Part shown: piece after piece, positions 15,611 to 24,420 of the stretch
Position numbering within the stretch: the first letter of the stretch is position 1
How the letters are laid out: the number at the start of each line of letters is the position of its first letter
Assembly (NCBI GenBank): GCA_023408315.1
Contig: JAEYKI010000021.1
Span: 1 to 33,605, forward strand
Direction of reading: 5' to 3'
Origin: Bacillota bacterium
GTDB taxonomy: Bacteria; Bacillota; Clostridia; Christensenellales; Christensenellaceae
Length of the DNA: 33,605 bases
Translations under genes and position numbers: made by a program
The notes under the pieces: model-generated
The model's input: only the letters and a program-made list of their open reading frames with translations
Databases searched by the model: none
What the model was told of the DNA's origin: nothing

Positions 15611-17512
15611 TTAGCGGACAAACGCAAATTCAATTCTGCTGGCTTCCACATCGGAGGATACGACCTTGATTTTTACCTTGTCCCCCAGGCGTATCTTCTT
15701 CTTGGTCCTCTCGCCAATGACGCAATACTGTTTTTCAAAATATACGTAATAATCATCCTTCATCTCAGACAACGGAATCATTCCCTCGATGGTGTTAGGC
15801 AGTTCCACAAACACGCCAAACCGGGTCACGCCCGATACCACGCCCGCAAACTCCTCACCTATAAACCGCGTCATATACTCCGCCATCTTGCGGCCCTGCA
15901 CCGCGCGCTCCGCTTCTATGGCATTACGCTCCCGCATACTGGACTGGTATGCGATATCCGGCAGATTTTCCTCCAGCCTTTGGGTATATTTTTCGTCCGC
16001 TTTTCCATCCAGCACAGCCTTTATAATGCGGTGCACCATCAGGTCCGGATACCGGCGTATGGGCGATGTAAAATGGCAGTACCGCTCTGCGGCCAGGCCA
16101 AAGTGCCCCACGGGCAGCATGTCGTACTTGGCCTTTTTTAAAGACCGCAGGGTCACCCGGTTGATGATGTTGTGCTCCTCCGTGCCCTGCACCTTGTTTA
16201 AAACAGCCTGCACTGCCTTGGGATGGATATTTTGATATCCGCTCAGGCGTATGCCGAAGTTGGAGAGAAAGATCGCAAGCTCCCGCATCCGGTCCCCGTC
16301 CGGGGTCTCGTGGATACGGTACAAAAAAGGAATCTGCATAAAGTAATGCTGCTCCGCCACCGTGATGTTGGCGGCCAGCATAAACTCTTCAATCAGCTTT
16401 TCGCCGTCCCCGCGCTGTGCGGGCTGGATGGAGATGGGCACGCCGTTTTCATCCAGCAGTATCTTTGGCTCTTCCAGCTCAAAATCTATGCTGCCCCGCG
16501 CAAATCTGCGTTCCCGCAATATGGCGGCCAGCTCATTCATCGCAATCAGCGTATCTTTTATATGCGCGTACCGCGAAGACAGTTCCGGGTCCCCGGCCAG
16601 TACTTTATTCACGTTTGTATAGGTCATTCGCTCCGCCGACTTGATCACGCTTTTGGCAAAGGTATGACCCACCACTTCTCCCTGCGGGTTTATTTCCATA
16701 ATACAGGAGAGCGTCAGTTTATCCTCGTGCGGATTCAACGAACACAGGCCGTTGGAAAGCTTTTCGGGCAGCATGGGCACCACCCGGTCCACCAGGTATA
16801 CGCTTGTGCCGCGTTTTAACGCTTCCTTGTCCAGTTCCCCGTTCTGCCGCACATAATGGCTCACATCCGCTATATGCACGCCAAGTTTATAGTTGCCGTT
16901 CGGGAGCGTCTCCAGAGAAACCGCGTCGTCCAAATCCTTCGCGTCCGCACCGTCTATGGTGAAAACCGTCTCCCCGCGCAAATCAAGCCTGCCCTTTGTA
17001 TCGGTTTCCCTGAATTCCAGATTAGCCGCTTCCTGCTCCACCTCTTCGCCAAAAGCGGCTACCAGGCCAAACCGGCGTGCAAAGCTTAAAATATCCACAC
17101 CCTTGTCGCCGGTTTTTCCCAAAACCTCAATAATCTCACCTTCCGGGCTCTTGTTCCTGTCTCCGCGTTTCACAACGGAGACAACCACTTTGTCAAAATT
17201 TTTGGCGCCGCCGTTTTTCTGCTTGGAGATGTATATGTCCTCTGTAATATGATCATCCGGCACCACAAACATAGCGTTCCTGGATTTGTCCACCGTACCC
17301 ACTACCTGAACGGGCAGTTTAGACGCAATCTCCCGAACGATGCCTTCCCGGTTGCCGCCCCGCCTTTTCTCCGGCAGAATCTGCACCGTCACCTCTTCCC
17401 CGTCAAACGCGCCGTTCCGGTTGTCTGCCGGGATAAATATGTCTCCGCCTTCCGCGCCCACAAACCCAAAGCCTCCGCTTTTAAGCTGCAGGCGTCCTTT
17501 TATCAATTCCAA
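15611..17512 (-). CDS. rnr: Ribonuclease R (3'-5' exoribonuclease), short form without N-terminal winged helix
   Basis: This encodes 633 residues. Cold-shock-like OB domains occupy about 1-130 (GGFGFVGAEGGDIFIP, IYISKQKNGGAKNFDKVVV). The RNB catalytic domain spans about 175-500, with the metal-binding aspartates in FTIDGADAKDLDDAVSL (183-200). A C-terminal S1 domain covers about 555-632 (FAGVVSGVTRFGVFVEL). It degrades structured RNA and, in trans-translation, non-stop mRNAs. Many RNase R proteins run to 700-800 residues and begin with a winged-helix domain that is absent here. The start chosen is TTG at 17512, with GGGG 8 nt upstream. No earlier in-frame start is better. A terminator separates it from secG. 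Confidence 0.95.
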   Translation of the reverse strand: MELIKGRLQLKSGGFGFVGAEGGDIFIPADNRNGAFDGEEVTVQILPEKRRGGNREGIVREIASKLPVQVVGTVDKSRNAMFVVPDDHITEDIYISKQKNGGAKNFDKVVVSVVKRGDRNKSPEGEIIEVLGKTGDKGVDILSFARRFGLVAAFGEEVEQEAANLEFRETDTKGRLDLRGETVFTIDGADAKDLDDAVSLETLPNGNYKLGVHIADVSHYVRQNGELDKEALKRGTSVYLVDRVVPMLPEKLSNGLCSLNPHEDKLTLSCIMEINPQGEVVGHTFAKSVIKSAERMTYTNVNKVLAGDPELSSRYAHIKDTLIAMNELAAILRERRFARGSIDFELEEPKILLDENGVPISIQPAQRGDGEKLIEEFMLAANITVAEQHYFMQIPFLYRIHETPDGDRMRELAIFLSNFGIRLSGYQNIHPKAVQAVLNKVQGTEEHNIINRVTLRSLKKAKYDMLPVGHFGLAAERYCHFTSPIRRYPDLMVHRIIKAVLDGKADEKYTQRLEENLPDIAYQSSMRERNAIEAERAVQGRKMAEYMTRFIGEEFAGVVSGVTRFGVFVELPNTIEGMIPLSEMKDDYYVYFEKQYCVIGERTKKKIRLGDKVKIKVVSSDVEASRIEFAFVR

Positions 17513-17611
17513 AAAAATTACCCCTTTTATTTATTTCCTTTTGCAATCCCGCATTTCTCTTCCATATCAGTTTAACCGCAATTGCGCGTTTAAAACACGC
17601 TGCACATCAAT

Positions 17612-17636
17612 AAAAAAAGCGCCTCTGTGTGGGCGC
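17612..17636 (-). terminator. Terminator after secG
   Basis: On the minus strand GCGCC (17636-17632), an 8-nt loop and GGCGC (17623-17619) are followed by seven T (plus A-run 17612-17618). Confidence 0.75.
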
Positions 17637-17651
17637 CGTTTCATTTTGTAT

Positions 17652-17903
17652 TTAACTCCAGAACTTTGCAATCAATACCAGCAAGGTAGACAGGATCATA
17701 AATCCAATTGCCGCAACCTTTGTTAACCGCACAAGTAAAGCGTCCATACCGCGCGCTTTCTTTTTTCCGAAGATCTGCTCCGCACCACCCATGATAGCGC
17801 CGGATACGCCCTGTTTTGATCCAGACTGCAGCAACACCACTACGATCAAAAATACTGCAAATATGATCAAAACAATTTTAATGACAAGGGTTAGAATATC
17901 CAT
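17652..17903 (-). CDS. secG: Preprotein translocase subunit SecG
   Basis: This encodes 83 residues. Two membrane helices (about 5-25 and 60-80) flank the conserved loop LLQSGSKQGVSGAIMGGAEQ and FGKKKARG. SecG sits beside SecYE and assists export. The ATG at 17903 is preferred over the in-frame TTG one codon earlier, because AGGAGG (17917-17912) is then 8 nt away. It has its own promoter and terminator, upstream of rnr-smpB. Confidence 0.95.
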   Translation of the reverse strand: MDILTLVIKIVLIIFAVFLIVVVLLQSGSKQGVSGAIMGGAEQIFGKKKARGMDALLVRLTKVAAIGFMILSTLLVLIAKFWS

Positions 17904-17938
17904 CAATAATTCCTCCTACGCTAACAATCGCAAAATAC

Positions 17939-17967
17939 ATTTTATCACGCTCTTTTTAAAAAAGCAA
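17939..17967 (-). promoter_or_regulatory. secG promoter
   Basis: On the minus strand TTGCTT (17967-17962), a 17-bp spacer and TAAAAT (17944-17939) lie about 35 bp upstream of the secG start. Confidence 0.6.
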
Positions 17968-17974
17968 CATATTT

Positions 17975-18946
17975 TCACAACTGTTTCAAAAATACCAGCA
18001 ATATTTCTTCCAGTTCTGTATATGTGCGCGCCTGCACCACCCGGTTACGCACCAGGGCGGACCGGGGAAGGCCTTTTAAATAACAGGCGGCGTGTTTGCG
18101 CATCTGCAGTATGGCCAAATGCTCACCCTTATGCTCCACCGCAATCCGCGCCTGCCTGAGGCACATGGAAACCTTTTCGTCCGCAGACGGACGTGTAACA
18201 CTTAAGCCCGTCTTTAAATATTCACGTATCTCTCGGAATATAAATGGATTCCCAAGAGCGCCCCGGGCCACCATCACCGCGTCGCAGCCCGTTTCTTCAA
18301 ACATGCGCTTTGCGCCCGCGCCGTCAAAAATATCTCCGTTCCCCACCACGGGAATAGACACGGCCTGTTTCACCTGCCGGATAATCTCCCAGTCCGCGCG
18401 GCCCGAATAATACTGGCTTCGCGTCCTGCCATGAACGGTTATTTGTGCAGCACCGCTTTGCTCTGCCATTTTAGCAAAGTCAACCGCGTTTATGTGCTCC
18501 TCGTCAAATCCCTTGCGGAATTTAACGGTAACGGGTACGCGCACAGCCCGGCTTACCCTGCGGATGATTCCGGCCGCCTTTTCCGGTTCCAGCATCAACG
18601 CGGAACCCTCGCCATTGCGCACAATTTTTGGAACGGGGCACCCCATGTTGATGTTGATCTGGTTCAGTTTGGCCCCAAGCTCCGTTTCCATCCGCGCGGC
18701 GGTATCCGCAAGCACCGCCCCGTCGCTGCCAAAAAGCTGCACGCCTATCCGGTCTTCCAGGCGGGACAGGTCCAGCAGCTTTTGCGTTTTTTCATTTTTA
18801 TATTGTATGCCCTTTGCGCTTACCATCTCCGTAAATGTCAGAGACGCGCCGCATTCTATGCATACTTCCCGCATAGCGGCGTCTGTAATGCCCGCAAGGG
18901 GCGCAAGATATATTTTATTCTGCACTTTCAGCCGGTTCGGAAGCAC
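17975..18946 (-). CDS. dusB: tRNA-dihydrouridine synthase (DusB type)
   Basis: This encodes 323 residues. It is a TIM-barrel flavoenzyme that reduces uridines in tRNA D-loops. Visible motifs are YLAPLAGITDAAMR, the proton-donor Cys C103 in INMGCPVPK, VPVTVKFRKGFD, ITVHGRTRSQYYSG, and the FMN phosphate site IPVVGNGDI with AVMVARGALGNPFIF. The C-terminal helical tRNA-binding domain includes LQMRKHAACYLKGLP. The GTG at 18946 has no strong ribosome site and overlaps the upstream gene by 32 bp, which suggests coupling. An internal GTG seven codons later is an alternative start. Confidence 0.94.
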   Translation of the reverse strand: MLPNRLKVQNKIYLAPLAGITDAAMREVCIECGASLTFTEMVSAKGIQYKNEKTQKLLDLSRLEDRIGVQLFGSDGAVLADTAARMETELGAKLNQININMGCPVPKIVRNGEGSALMLEPEKAAGIIRRVSRAVRVPVTVKFRKGFDEEHINAVDFAKMAEQSGAAQITVHGRTRSQYYSGRADWEIIRQVKQAVSIPVVGNGDIFDGAGAKRMFEETGCDAVMVARGALGNPFIFREIREYLKTGLSVTRPSADEKVSMCLRQARIAVEHKGEHLAILQMRKHAACYLKGLPRSALVRNRVVQARTYTELEEILLVFLKQL

Positions 18947-19595
18947 TGGCGGACTGCGACGCCTTGCCAGATTCGAACGGGCTTGCGCTCTGGCTGGGCT
19001 GGTTGATTACAGGCTCAACTTCTTTAATCAACTGCATTTCCTGCACCTTCCAGGAAGAAGTTTCTGAATCCTTTACCAGGGTTACTTCGTATTCCGCGGA
19101 TTTCCATACCGGGGGCGCTTTGCCCACCCCGGCCGCCTGGGCGGCAGTGGAAGCCTTGGCTGCTCCCGAAGCGCTGGCAGATGGTGCGGCGGCATTCTCC
19201 GCGTCATTAAGGCTTCCCTGTATATCCATTACGTTTTCGGTCGCATTTACGGTTACGCTGCTCAGCCAGGGCCAGACAATAGCAAAACCAACGTCCGCTC
19301 TCTGGTAATAGCTGGAGACGTCATAATCCTGATAACCGGTGGAATTCAGCGTGGGATCGTCCTGGATAAAATCCTGTGTGAACAGTTTGCCCAGATCCTC
19401 TTTGGTTAATCCATTTGGCTGCAGCACATACTCTTCCCGGAGTTCAAACGCATCCTTTATAATCACGTTCACATTCATGGAATTCATGCCCGTAAAGAAT
19501 CCAAGCGCAATCACAAGAACCGCTATTACAAACAGTATAACGCGGGTAAGCGCATAAATAACGCCTCTTGTTGTTTTTTCCTGATTTGTCGCCAA
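18915..19595 (-). CDS. Membrane-anchored protein of unknown function with Ser/Ala-rich tail
   Basis: This encodes 226 residues. TTG at 19595 is the better start, because AGGAG lies 7 nt upstream. The longer ATG frame at 19613 would run through that ribosome site. One N-terminal membrane helix (about 15-36) is followed by an external domain (MNSMNVNVIIKDAFELREEY, DYDVSSYYQRADVGFAIVWP). A low-complexity Ala/Ser segment (AAPSASASGAAKASTAAQAA), a short beta segment (WKSAEYEVTLV, SWKVQEMQLI) and a Ser/Pro/Glu-rich tail follow. The family is not recognised. It lies between lysS and dusB on the same strand and probably shares their transcript. Confidence 0.7.
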   Translation of the reverse strand: MATNQEKTTRGVIYALTRVILFVIAVLVIALGFFTGMNSMNVNVIIKDAFELREEYVLQPNGLTKEDLGKLFTQDFIQDDPTLNSTGYQDYDVSSYYQRADVGFAIVWPWLSSVTVNATENVMDIQGSLNDAENAAAPSASASGAAKASTAAQAAGVGKAPPVWKSAEYEVTLVKDSETSSWKVQEMQLIKEVEPVINQPSQSASPFESGKASQSASASEPAESAE

Positions 19596-19664
19596 TGCAA
19601 TTCTCCTTTTCATCCAAAACGATTCTTCGCTCTGGAGCGGGCGCGCGTTTCCTGTTTTTGGGGA

Positions 19665-21158
19665 TCAGTCCCTTGGCCTCATGGTAGGGAAAAGCAGCAC
19701 GTCCCGGATAGACGGCGCGTCGGTAAGCAACATAACCATCCGGTCTATGCCAATCCCCATTCCGCCGGTGGGCGGCATCCCGTATTCCAGCGCACAGATA
19801 AAGTCTTCGTCCATCACATGCGCCTCTTCGTCGCCCGCCTCGCGTTTGGCTACCTGCGCCATAAACCGCTCCCGCTGGTCGTCCGGGTCGTTCAACTCAG
19901 AAAACGCGTTCGCCATTTCTCGGGCGGTAATAAACAGCTCAAACCGTTCCGTCAGCCAGGGTTCGTCCGCCTTCCGCTTGGCCAGGGGAGAGACCTCCAC
20001 CGGGTAATCGCAGATAAAGGTGGGCTGTATCAGCTTTTCTTCCACAAATTCTTCAAAGGCAACATTCAGCAACGAGCCCTTTGTATCCGTGTCCTTCACT
20101 TCCATGCCAATGGATTTGGCAAGCGCGCGCGCCTCCGCATCGGTTTGGGCCGCCCCAAAATCCGCGTTTGCATATTGTTTAACCGCCTCCACCATTGTGA
20201 GACGCTGCCAGGGTTTTTTCAGTTCAATATCCACGCCCTGGTATGTAAGCGCCGTTTCCCCGGATAGCTTTTCCATGCAATATACAAAAATATTCTCGCA
20301 CAGGTCCATCATTCCGTGGTAATCGGTGTATGCCTCGTATAATTCTATTGTTGTAAATTCCGGGTTGTGTTTTGTATCCATTCCTTCGTTCCGGAATATA
20401 CGGCCCACCTCATAAACCTTTTCAAATCCGCCCACAATCAGCCGCTTCAAATGCAGCTCGGTCGCAATGCGCATATACATGTCTATGTCCAGGGTGTTGT
20501 GGTGCGTAATAAACGGCCTGGCCGCAGCTCCGCCCGCCTGGCTGTGCAAAACGGGAGTCTCCACTTCTATGTATCCCAGGCTGTCCAGGTATTCCCGTAT
20601 GAATTTAATAATCCGGGAACGGGAAATAAACGTTTGCCGAACTTCCGGGTTTACAATCAGGTCCACATACCGCTGGCGGTATCTCAGATCCGTATCCTTA
20701 AGGCCATGAAATTTCTCGGGCAGGGGCGTTAAAGATTTGCTTAAAAGGGTTACCTTCTCCGCCTTTACGGATATCTCGCCCGCATGGGTTCTGAACACCT
20801 CGCCCCGGACGCCCACTATATCGCCAATGTCGTACGTTTTGAGCTGGGCATACGCCTCGTCTCCCAGCGCGTCCTGCCGCGCGTACACCTGCAGTTTACC
20901 TTCGCCGTCCGCAATATGAAAAAAGCTGGCTTTCCCCATGATCCGTTTGGACATCATTCTTCCCGCAACGCTTACCTGTTTGCCGTCCAATTCTTCAAAC
21001 CCATCCAGTATTTCGGTGGACAGGTGTGTTTTGGAATAGGCAGTAATGGCATACGGATCCATCCCGGTTGCTTTAAGTTCTGCCAGTTTTTCCCTGCGTA
21101 TGCGCAATATTTCGCTTAAATCCTGCAAGTCCTGCTGCGGCGCGTCGTTCGTAGACAT
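19665..21158 (-). CDS. lysS: Lysyl-tRNA synthetase, class II
   Basis: This encodes 497 residues, normal for the family. An N-terminal OB-fold anticodon-binding domain covers about 60-170 (VSVAGRMMSKRIMGKASFFH). The class II catalytic domain has motif 2 (VGRIFRNEGMDTKHNPEFT) and motif 3 (GGMGIGIDRMVMLLTD) near the C-terminus, which ends LLFPTMRPRD as usual. It charges tRNA-Lys with lysine. The ATG at 21158 is preceded by an AAAGGAAG-type ribosome site. It follows greA by 38 bp, a frequent pairing in Firmicutes. Confidence 0.97.
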   Translation of the reverse strand: MSTNDAPQQDLQDLSEILRIRREKLAELKATGMDPYAITAYSKTHLSTEILDGFEELDGKQVSVAGRMMSKRIMGKASFFHIADGEGKLQVYARQDALGDEAYAQLKTYDIGDIVGVRGEVFRTHAGEISVKAEKVTLLSKSLTPLPEKFHGLKDTDLRYRQRYVDLIVNPEVRQTFISRSRIIKFIREYLDSLGYIEVETPVLHSQAGGAAARPFITHHNTLDIDMYMRIATELHLKRLIVGGFEKVYEVGRIFRNEGMDTKHNPEFTTIELYEAYTDYHGMMDLCENIFVYCMEKLSGETALTYQGVDIELKKPWQRLTMVEAVKQYANADFGAAQTDAEARALAKSIGMEVKDTDTKGSLLNVAFEEFVEEKLIQPTFICDYPVEVSPLAKRKADEPWLTERFELFITAREMANAFSELNDPDDQRERFMAQVAKREAGDEEAHVMDEDFICALEYGMPPTGGMGIGIDRMVMLLTDAPSIRDVLLFPTMRPRD

Positions 21159-21196
21159 TAAAAATTTCTTCCTTTCAGTATACGTCTTTGTATGTG

Positions 21197-21673
21197 TTAC
21201 CTGTGGATATCCAGTATCTGATATTTAATGCAGCCGTCTGGGGTATCCACCTTTACAATGCTGCCCACCTTTTTGCCAAGCAGAGCGCGCCCCACGGGAG
21301 ATTCGTTTGAAATCTTGTTCTTCTCCACGTCCGCTTCCACCGAACCCACGATCTGGTATTCCACTTCTTCCTTGAATTCCTTATCCAGAAGCTTTACAGT
21401 GGTGCCCACATTTACGGTTCTAAGGTCCACTTCTTCCTCGTCCACAATGATGGCGTTTTTGAGCATGTTCTCAATGGCGATAATCTCGCCCTCAATTTTG
21501 GCCTGCTCGTTTTTGGCTTCGTCGTACTCCGCATTCTCGGAAATATCGCCAAAAGCACGCGCGATCTTAATCTGTTCGGCAATCTCTTTTCTTTTGTACG
21601 TCTTTAAGTATTCCAGTTTGTCTTCCAGTTCGCGGACACCCTTATGTGTCAAAATAATATCACTGTTTGGCAT
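21197..21673 (-). CDS. greA: Transcription elongation factor GreA
   Basis: This encodes 158 residues. An N-terminal coiled coil has the tip acidic residues (ELEDKLEYLKTYKRKEIAEQ, RAFGDISENAEYDEAKNEQA). The C-terminal FKBP-like domain contains NESPVGRALLGKKVGSIVKV. It rescues backtracked RNA polymerase by stimulating transcript cleavage. Two ATGs are available. CAGGAGG abuts the first (21679) with no spacing but is 6 nt from the second (21673), so the second is the real start. A consensus promoter lies upstream, and lysS follows as the second gene. Confidence 0.96.
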   Translation of the reverse strand: MPNSDIILTHKGVRELEDKLEYLKTYKRKEIAEQIKIARAFGDISENAEYDEAKNEQAKIEGEIIAIENMLKNAIIVDEEEVDLRTVNVGTTVKLLDKEFKEEVEYQIVGSVEADVEKNKISNESPVGRALLGKKVGSIVKVDTPDGCIKYQILDIHR

Positions 21674-21749
21674 AGCCATCCTCCTGCCCCTTTATAGTTC
21701 TCATATAACGCATCATTCATGATTATAATGAACAATTATATAGATATTA

Positions 21750-21777
21750 ATTATATAAATAATATTTCTTTTGTCAA
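21750..21777 (-). promoter_or_regulatory. greA-lysS promoter
   Basis: On the minus strand TTGACA (21777-21772), a 16-bp spacer and TATAAT (21755-21750) form a perfect sigma-A promoter about 75 bp upstream of the greA start. Confidence 0.85.
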
Positions 21778-21789
21778 CATTGTATGCGG

Positions 21790-22515
21790 TTATTTGCTCT
21801 TCATAACCAGATATTTTTCAAGTTTGCCCTTAATCCGCTGCAGCGCGTTGTCTATGGACTTCACATGCCTGTTCAGTTTCTTGCCAATCTCCACATACGA
21901 TTTTCCCTGCAGATACAGGCTTAAAACCTTGCGCTCCAGGTCGGAGAGCATCTCGCCTATCTTGCTCTCAATAATCGTGAGGTCTTCCTGGTCTATCACG
22001 ATCTCCTCCGGATTGAGCATCTTCTCCCCGCCTATAATGTCCACAAGCGTGCGTTCGCATTCATCCTCGTAGATCGGCTTGTTCAGGGATACGTACGAAT
22101 TTAAAGGCTTATGCTTCTGGCGCGTGGCGGTCTTAATGGCCGTAATAATCTGGCGGGTGATGCAAAGCTCTGCAAAAGCGCGGAAAGACGCCTTTTTATC
22201 CAGCTTGTAGTCGCGCATTGCCTTATACAGGCCAATCATGCCTTCCTGCACAATATCCTCTTTGTCCGCGCCAATCAGGAAATAAGACCGCGCCTTGCTG
22301 CGGACAAAGTTTTTATACTTGACAAGCAGAAATTCAATGGCGGCCACGTCTCCGGCCGAAGCGCGAATGGCAATGTCGTCGTCGGTGAGCGGAATAAACT
22401 CTTCAAAGCTTGCGGAGCAATACTCCTCGGAGATGTAATCCCCTTCCATTTCAAGGTCGTATTCAAACAGCCTTTCTTCCGTCATGGAATCCTTAAGCAA
22501 CGGTTCTTCCCCCAT
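21790..22515 (-). CDS. sigH: RNA polymerase sigma-H factor (sporulation/post-exponential)
   Basis: This encodes 241 residues. Region 2 is at about 65-135 (FLLVKYKNFVRSKARSYFLI, DIVQEGMIGLYKAMRDY, SFRAFAELCITRQIITAIKT). Region 4 is at about 185-235 (LSDLERKVLSLYLQGKSYVE, VKSIDNALQRIKGKL). It matches Spo0H-type sigma factors that switch on early sporulation genes. The reading frame carries an acidic N-terminal extension of about 40 residues. An internal ATG at 22485 with AAGGA upstream would remove 10 of them. The start directly abuts the rlmB stop, as in the conserved mrnC-thyX-rlmB-sigH order of Firmicutes. Confidence 0.93.
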   Translation of the reverse strand: MGEEPLLKDSMTEERLFEYDLEMEGDYISEEYCSASFEEFIPLTDDDIAIRASAGDVAAIEFLLVKYKNFVRSKARSYFLIGADKEDIVQEGMIGLYKAMRDYKLDKKASFRAFAELCITRQIITAIKTATRQKHKPLNSYVSLNKPIYEDECERTLVDIIGGEKMLNPEEIVIDQEDLTIIESKIGEMLSDLERKVLSLYLQGKSYVEIGKKLNRHVKSIDNALQRIKGKLEKYLVMKSK

Positions 22516-23271
22516 TTAGACCAAGTCCTGCCTCCGTTTTTCGTACATGATGATGCTGGCGGCACAAGCGGCATTTAGTGAGTCCACCTGTCCGCCCATT
22601 TCAATTTTAACGGCAATATCGCAATTCTCCCGGATCAGCCTGGAGATGCCTTCTCCCTCGCTGCCCACCACAATGGCAATGGAGCCCTTCAGGTTTGTGG
22701 CGGAAAGCGGCTGCCCGTCCACATCCGCGGCGACGATCCACACGCCCCGCTCTTTCAGCTCCGCAATCGTTTGGTTGATATTGGTCACCTTAACAATAGG
22801 TATGTACTGGGCCGCCCCGCAGGAGACCCTGTACGCCGCGCTGTTCAATGTGGCCGACCGGCGCTTGCCAATAATCACGCCGTGCGCGCCTAGCACCTCA
22901 GCACTCCTGATAATCGCTCCCAGGTTCTGGGGGTCCTGCACGCTGTCCAGTATAATGATAAAGGGATGCTCGCTCCGCGCCTGCGCCAGCTCAAATATGT
23001 CGTCCATCTCGCTGTATTTGAATGCAGGAACAAGCGCCACAATCCCCTGATGGTTCGCAATCTTTCCTTCCGGGCCTTCTCCGGCGCACAACTCGTCCAG
23101 CTTGTAGCGCGATGTTTCCACCACAACCACCTTGTTCTGGCGAGCAAGCAGCAATATTTCCTTAATGCTGCCGTCCATGAGGCCCTGCACAACCAGAACT
23201 TTATCAATCTGCTCGCCTTTTTTGATGGCTTCCCGAACTCCGTTTCTACCAATGATCAGCTCGCTACTCAT
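22516..23271 (-). CDS. rlmB: 23S rRNA 2'-O-ribose methyltransferase RlmB (TrmH/SpoU family)
   Basis: This encodes 251 residues. An N-terminal RNA-binding domain (IIGRNGVREAI) precedes the SPOUT knot motifs DSVQDPQNLGAIIRSAE (109-125), IAIVVGSEGEGIS (198-210) and IEMGGQVDSLNAACAASI (223-240), which bind SAM. The family methylates G2251 (E. coli numbering) in the peptidyl-transferase loop. The family's third motif usually reads SLNVSVA; here it is SLNAACA, a mild variation. The gene lies between thyX and sigH in a compact operon. Confidence 0.94.
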   Translation of the reverse strand: MSSELIIGRNGVREAIKKGEQIDKVLVVQGLMDGSIKEILLLARQNKVVVVETSRYKLDELCAGEGPEGKIANHQGIVALVPAFKYSEMDDIFELAQARSEHPFIIILDSVQDPQNLGAIIRSAEVLGAHGVIIGKRRSATLNSAAYRVSCGAAQYIPIVKVTNINQTIAELKERGVWIVAADVDGQPLSATNLKGSIAIVVGSEGEGISRLIRENCDIAVKIEMGGQVDSLNAACAASIIMYEKRRQDLV

Positions 23272-23286
23272 ACAAAAACCCCTATT

Positions 23287-24012
23287 TTACGCCAGATGCG
23301 TGCACCGCTGCCTTACTTCCTCCGCCCTGCCGCAGGACATTTTACCCTCGCCGCATGGTCCTGAGGCGCAGGCAGGGCCGGCATCTCTAAACAAGGCGGG
23401 CGCTTCCCGCCTGCATATTTTAAGCATTTCCCACGCAAGCTCCCGAATCTCCCACTGGGCGCGGTTACAGCACCGTATAGAAAAAAAATGCAGCAGTTCC
23501 CTTGCGTTCATGGTCATAATCAGTTTGGTTTCGCAGGCATTGGGCAACACAAAGCGGGCGTCCTCGTTGGCTCCTTCGCCCTGGCCGCCCAGGCGCCCGA
23601 TCCAACCCGCATACCATGCCTGCATGGTGCTCATTTGCTGTTTATATTCCTGCACCGCCTCTTCGCCCAGCAGCTCAATCGCGGGGGGTACAATATACGC
23701 AAACTCCTCCGCGCCTTTGGACTGGCACACGTACCGCTGGGACTGTACGGAAAAACTCGCGATCCTGTGGCGGGTGATCTGGGCCAGCAGCACCCGTGAT
23801 ACCCCTTCTATGCCAAACGTAAAGCTGGCGTGTTCTATGGGCGACAAATGCCCCATATCCATCAGGTGCCCAATAAGCCTTGGGCTTTCGCCCGCTTCCA
23901 GCAACCCGTTTATGCCTGCCTCCGAATAACAGATGCGTGCACCCATGCTTACTGCCAACTGGGGATCTGATGTTTTTGCAAGAAGTTCAACTTTCAGACG
24001 GGCTTGCGGCAT
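23287..24012 (-). CDS. thyX: Flavin-dependent thymidylate synthase
   Basis: This encodes 241 residues. The ThyX signature RHRIASFSVQSQRY (81-94) matches RHRxxSxxxxSxRY exactly. Upstream lie the substrate residues in HLSPIEHASFTF (55-66). It makes dTMP from dUMP using methylene-tetrahydrofolate and FAD. The C-terminal 35 residues are Cys-rich (ACASGPCGEGKMSCGRAEEV) and look like a lineage extension. The ATG has AAAGGAGG about 6 nt upstream, and the gene overlaps the mrnC stop by 26 bp. Confidence 0.96.
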   Translation of the reverse strand: MPQARLKVELLAKTSDPQLAVSMGARICYSEAGINGLLEAGESPRLIGHLMDMGHLSPIEHASFTFGIEGVSRVLLAQITRHRIASFSVQSQRYVCQSKGAEEFAYIVPPAIELLGEEAVQEYKQQMSTMQAWYAGWIGRLGGQGEGANEDARFVLPNACETKLIMTMNARELLHFFSIRCCNRAQWEIRELAWEMLKICRREAPALFRDAGPACASGPCGEGKMSCGRAEEVRQRCTHLA

Positions 24013-24409
24013 GCAGCGCCTCCTTTATAATTTCCTCTATTCTGTCCACCTGGCCGGTAAGGTATAAAAAGCCCAGCACCGCTTCCAGGGCGGTTGCCTG
24101 GCGGTAATCAGCAACCGTCATATTCTTGGGGACAGTGGCGGATTTTGCGTTGCGGCCGCGCATAAAAACGGCCTTTTCATCTTCGCTGAAGCTTCCCAGT
24201 ATGCGCCGCGCCAACTGCGCCTGGGAACGGGCGTTCACAAATTTTATGCTGATCTGATGCAGCGCTCCCGCATTGCCGCGGCCCTCCAGCACCAGGCTTG
24301 TCCTGATATACAGGTCGTAAACCGTATCGCCCAGGTAGGCCAGCACCAGCGGGCTCAATTGCCTCGCTTCGTCTTGCGTCATTGCGCCCAGGCCGCTTAA
24401 ATTGGACAA
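23987..24409 (-). CDS. mrnC: Mini-ribonuclease III
   Basis: This encodes 140 residues, the family length. It is an RNase III catalytic domain without the dsRNA-binding domain: LSPLVLAYLGDTVYDLYIRT, FVNARSQAQLARRILG, and the second acidic motif in ALEAVLGFLYLTGQ. It matures 23S rRNA in Firmicutes. The start is TTG at 24409, because AGGAGG (24422-24417) lies 7 nt upstream. The longer frame to 24550 would overlap the amidase gene extensively. Its ribosome site overlaps the amidase stop codon. Confidence 0.93.
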   Translation of the reverse strand: MSNLSGLGAMTQDEARQLSPLVLAYLGDTVYDLYIRTSLVLEGRGNAGALHQISIKFVNARSQAQLARRILGSFSEDEKAVFMRGRNAKSATVPKNMTVADYRQATALEAVLGFLYLTGQVDRIEEIIKEALHAASPSES

Positions 24410-24420
24410 ATAATTGCCTC

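Noticed and set aside
17521..17570. Short upstream frame (MEEKCGIAKGNK) before rnr as a leader peptide
   Set aside because: It has no ribosome site and no terminator/antiterminator structure next to it.
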